In this document: positions 6,306 to 7,877 of the stretch, in pieces
Layout of the letters: every line of letters begins with the position of its first letter
Numbering within the stretch: the stretch's first letter is position 1
NCBI GenBank assembly: GCA_029250305.1
Contig: JAQXFM010000234.1
Location: forward strand, 1-7,877
Source of the DNA: Candidatus Poseidoniaceae archaeon
GTDB taxonomy: Archaea; Thermoplasmatota; Poseidoniia; Poseidoniales; Poseidoniaceae
Direction of reading: 5' to 3'
Length of the DNA: 7,877 nt
The notes under the pieces: model-generated
Seen by the model: the letters and a program-made list of their open reading frames with translations, nothing else
The model's database searches: none
What the model was told of the DNA's origin: nothing
Translations under genes and position numbers: made by a program

Positions 6306-6429
6306 AATGACCCTCAGGAACATTTCGCCCACGCCCTCCCCTTCTTTATGGTTGCGTGCTCCATCACCTCAGACATGCCGTCCTTTGAATTGGTCACATG
6401 GACCTTCAAACGGGGCACTGCACATTGTT
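6306..6429. promoter_or_regulatory. Spacer between the OB-fold gene and the zinc-ribbon gene; possible internal promoter
   Basis: The 124-bp gap is larger than the other gaps within this minus-strand run. On the minus strand ACCATAAAG (about 6350-6342) is a weak TATA-like element. It would place a transcription start near 6320 and give a short leader carrying the GAGGG SD. The zinc-ribbon and aEF1B pair could therefore be transcribed apart from rlmE and the OB-fold gene. The evidence is slight. Confidence 0.25.
6311..6315 (-). promoter_or_regulatory. Shine-Dalgarno GAGGG for the zinc-ribbon gene
   Basis: GAGGG on the minus strand ends 5 nt before the ATG at 6305. It decides this start over the upstream in-frame GTG at 6332, which has no comparable signal. 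Confidence 0.55.
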
Positions 6430-6777
6430 TCATCGATCCAGAACCACCAATGAGCCATCCATTCCTGTGCTGATGACCAATTCGCCATTCCGACGGCGGC
6501 ACCAGCCATTTGTCAGACAAATGATGTCACCGACCTGAATTCGTTCTGTTTGTTCGCCCCAGAGCACCAAGCCAATGATTCCAGATTCATCGCGCCCACA
6601 TGCTGCGGCCACTGCTCCCGTGAATCGCTTCGAGGCAATTCGTCTCACTGGATACATCCTCAGCACGACCAATTCAATGCGGTGCACAGGCGCATTGTGA
6701 CGCAAATCTGCACAGCGCTGACGGGCGGAGCGTGGGTGTTCATGTGTGGGGCTGGCTGCATCTGAATGAGGATTCAT
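6430..6777 (-). CDS. Single OB-fold nucleic-acid-binding protein (RPA/SSB-like domain)
   Basis: This 115-residue protein has a polar N-terminal tail (about 1-22) and one OB domain (about 23-113). The pattern DESGIIGLVLWGEQTERIQVGDII (63-86), followed by LTNGWCRRRNGELVISTG (88-105), is the strand 2 to strand 5 signature of archaeal RPA/SSB and tRNA-anticodon OB folds. The usual family wording is 'DETGxIxLVLW...VGDVVxIxNGYV...GELxLxxG'. It probably binds single-stranded DNA or RNA; which one cannot be told. ATG 6777 is the only ATG upstream of the domain. A GAGGT lies 14 nt before it, further than usual, and a TTG at 6798 is an alternative start. The gene begins 32 nt after rlmE ends, on the same strand, so it is likely co-transcribed with it. 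Confidence 0.82.
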   Translation of the reverse strand: MNPHSDAASPTHEHPRSARQRCADLRHNAPVHRIELVVLRMYPVRRIASKRFTGAVAAACGRDESGIIGLVLWGEQTERIQVGDIICLTNGWCRRRNGELVISTGMDGSLVVLDR

Positions 6778-6809
6778 GCCACGAGGGTTTGACCTCAACG
6801 GGCTTCAAT

Positions 6810-7547
6810 CTATTCCGCTTTTTTACGGCGAACGGAAAACGAGGACTTGATGATTTCAGGCCCTTCATCAACGTCATCGCCGCCAAGTTTGAGGTTCAAT
6901 GCTGTTTCATAGGTTTCCCGTACGTTGAATGTCTTGGCTTTCCAAGGCATGAAGTTGCGGCACACCAAGTACACCTCAGAGGAGGCGTTTCGGGATGCAT
7001 GGGGTGCGTATCGACGCACATCAGAAAAGAATGGTTTCACGGCATCGATCAATTCTTCCACGCCAACGCCCTGAAACAGTTTTGTTGTGAAAGAGCCACC
7101 TTTGCACAGCAATGGCAAGGCGAAATCAAACACTTGAGCAACGAGGGTCATCGCCACGGCTTGGTCCATGTCCCACTTCCCAGTGATGTTGGGGGAGATG
7201 TCTGAAACAATTGCGTTGAGGGGGCGACCTTTGAGTTCAGTCAACATCCGTTCTTGTGTGTGAGGATCCGTGATGTCCCCAGTGAGCAGAAGCGCACCTT
7301 CGACTGGCTGGCACGGTTCAAGGTCGACCCCAAGTACGAAGCCGGATTCTCCAACCAGTTCCATACCAACTTGAGCCCATCCACCGGGATGACAGCCAAC
7401 GTCAAGGATGACATCACCTTCACGGATGAGGTTGAAGCGTTCTTGAATCTGCTTCAATTTGAAGGCAGAACGAGAGCGGTAGCCGCTTGCCTTGGCTTGC
7501 CTCCGCCATGAATCTCGCTTGTGATTTTCAATCCAGTGATCAGCCAT
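6810..7547 (-). CDS. rlmE: 23S rRNA (uridine-2'-O-)-methyltransferase RlmE (FtsJ/RrmJ)
   Basis: This 245-residue SAM-dependent enzyme methylates the 2'-OH of the A-loop uridine of 23S rRNA (U2552 in E. coli numbering). The SAM-binding motif is ILDVGCHPGGWAQV (47-60). All four residues of the K-D-K-E catalytic set are present: K30 (SRSAFKL), D116 (VSDISPN), K156 (FTTKLFQG) and E191 (SSEVYLV). The Rossmann methyltransferase core ends near residue 200. The remaining 45 or so residues form a charged tail that does not look like the TRAM domain carried by some archaeal RlmE proteins, such as the haloarchaeal ones. ATG 7547 has GGGAGGG 5 nt upstream; a GTG at 7565 is less likely. It heads a minus-strand run with the OB-fold, zinc-ribbon and aEF1B genes. 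Confidence 0.94.
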   Translation of the reverse strand: MADHWIENHKRDSWRRQAKASGYRSRSAFKLKQIQERFNLIREGDVILDVGCHPGGWAQVGMELVGESGFVLGVDLEPCQPVEGALLLTGDITDPHTQERMLTELKGRPLNAIVSDISPNITGKWDMDQAVAMTLVAQVFDFALPLLCKGGSFTTKLFQGVGVEELIDAVKPFFSDVRRYAPHASRNASSEVYLVCRNFMPWKAKTFNVRETYETALNLKLGGDDVDEGPEIIKSSFSVRRKKAE

Positions 7548-7650
7548 GTGCACCCTCCCTAACACCGGTTGCTTTCGACCTGTTCAAGAAACCTCGCCTC
7601 AAAACTCGGCAGAACAAAGGGATGAAGGAGGACGCCCGCCTCGCCAAGCC
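7548..7650. promoter_or_regulatory. Divergent intergenic region between rlmE and the thioredoxin-like gene
   Basis: This 103-bp region must hold the promoters of two divergent genes. Apart from the rlmE SD, I see no clear TATA element for either direction. A GGAGG at 7627-7631 lies 19 nt before the plus-strand ATG, too far for a standard SD. Confidence 0.4.
7553..7559 (-). promoter_or_regulatory. Shine-Dalgarno GGGAGGG for rlmE
   Basis: GGGAGGG on the minus strand ends 5 nt before the ATG at 7547. It makes this the start rather than the in-frame GTG at 7565, which lies upstream of the signal. Confidence 0.65.
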
Positions 7651-7877
7651 ATGGCAGAGCAACGAAAGCAACCAGCCCGTCAAGGTGGGCTTTGGGTGCT
7701 GTTGTTGGCAGTTTCATTGTTGCAGGCTCCGGTCTTGGCTCAAGCACTGGTTGTGGATCCATCAACATCCCTTGAATCTGGAATCGAGACAAACCTTCGT
7801 GGTCAAAGTCTGCTGATTGAGGAATTGACGGCCACATGGTGCACATCATGCGCTGAAATCGACCCCTACCTCGTGGG
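7651..7877 (+). CDS. Exported thioredoxin-like protein, 3' end cut off by the window
   Basis: Seventy-five residues are visible before the window ends. A positively charged start (MAEQRKQPARQGG) is followed by a hydrophobic stretch, LWVLLLAVSLLQAPVLAQA (14-32), which reads as a Sec signal peptide with possible cleavage after AQA, or as an N-terminal anchor. Then ELTATWCTSCAEIDPYL (58-74) follows, where WCTSC (63-67) is a thioredoxin-type C-x2-C active site (C64, C67) preceded by the expected beta strand. This suggests an extracytoplasmic thiol-disulfide oxidoreductase, or a domain of a larger exported protein. ATG 7651 is the only reasonable start in the frame. The gene is divergent from rlmE. 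The rest of the protein is outside the window, so its domain plan is unknown. Confidence 0.75.
   Translation, partial: MAEQRKQPARQGGLWVLLLAVSLLQAPVLAQALVVDPSTSLESGIETNLRGQSLLIEELTATWCTSCAEIDPYLV

Noticed and set aside
5841..6473. A 210-codon open frame on the plus strand
   Set aside because: It runs antisense through aEF1B and the zinc-ribbon gene, both recognised families, and its translation (Cys/His/Phe-rich) looks like no protein.
6732..7205. A 157-codon open frame on the plus strand
   Set aside because: It is antisense to rlmE and the OB-fold gene's 5' end; the rlmE catalytic residues on the other strand leave no doubt which is coding.
7487..7816. A 109-codon plus-strand frame and a 96-codon minus-strand frame (7559-7849) near the right edge
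   Set aside because: Both overlap the thioredoxin-like gene, whose signal peptide and WCTSC motif lie in a third frame; their translations lack any family pattern.
1..7877. CRISPR array, insertion sequence, toxin-antitoxin or defence system
   Set aside because: There are no regularly spaced repeats, terminal inverted repeats, transposase, nuclease or NTPase defence domains; every gene of size is housekeeping or envelope-related.

Overview
The window looks like a piece of an archaeal chromosome, most likely from the Thermoplasmatota; marine group II / Poseidoniales is my best guess from protein style, not from a search. The evidence is a set of archaeal-type information-processing genes: RNA polymerase subunit Rpo11, archaeal TruD, elongation factor 1-beta (aEF1B) beside its usual small zinc-ribbon partner, RlmE, a single OB-fold protein, and a DUF2240-like protein. 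GC content is roughly balanced, apart from one clearly AT-rich gene.

Layout, left to right. (1) 1-482, plus strand: the 3' part of a DUF2240-like gene. (2) 485-3082, minus strand: an 865-residue RND/MMPL-type exporter, convergent with the first gene and separated from it by 2 bp. (3) 3083-3274: a divergent promoter region. (4) 3275-4950, plus strand: rpo11 and truD, overlapping by 4 bp. (5) 5025-5708, minus strand: a single-pass membrane protein of unknown function with a tryptophan-containing N-terminal motif and a small beta-rich outer domain, in AT-rich DNA. (6) 5856-7547, minus strand: in transcription order rlmE, an OB-fold protein, an HVO_2753-like zinc-ribbon protein and aEF1B. (7) 7651-7877, plus strand: the start of an exported thioredoxin-like protein, divergent from rlmE. 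Gene density is high; no stretch over 300 bases lacks a gene, and I saw no rRNA, tRNA, CRISPR array or insertion sequence.

Functionally the centre and right of the window form a transcription/translation neighbourhood: an RNA polymerase assembly subunit, tRNA pseudouridine-13 synthesis, 23S rRNA 2'-O-methylation and the nucleotide exchange factor for EF-1alpha. Three envelope or exported proteins (exporter, small membrane protein, thioredoxin-like protein) sit between and around these housekeeping genes. Translation signals are mixed: exporter, rlmE, zinc-ribbon and aEF1B starts have Shine-Dalgarno (SD)-like sequences, while rpo11, truD and the small membrane protein do not, and the last has a TATA-like element where a leaderless transcript would need it.

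I found no convincing new multi-gene system. The points most worth a second look are the zinc-ribbon protein lacking two of its eight expected cysteines, the RlmE without a TRAM domain followed by a stand-alone OB-fold gene, and the AT-rich membrane protein with a G-rich internal repeat.
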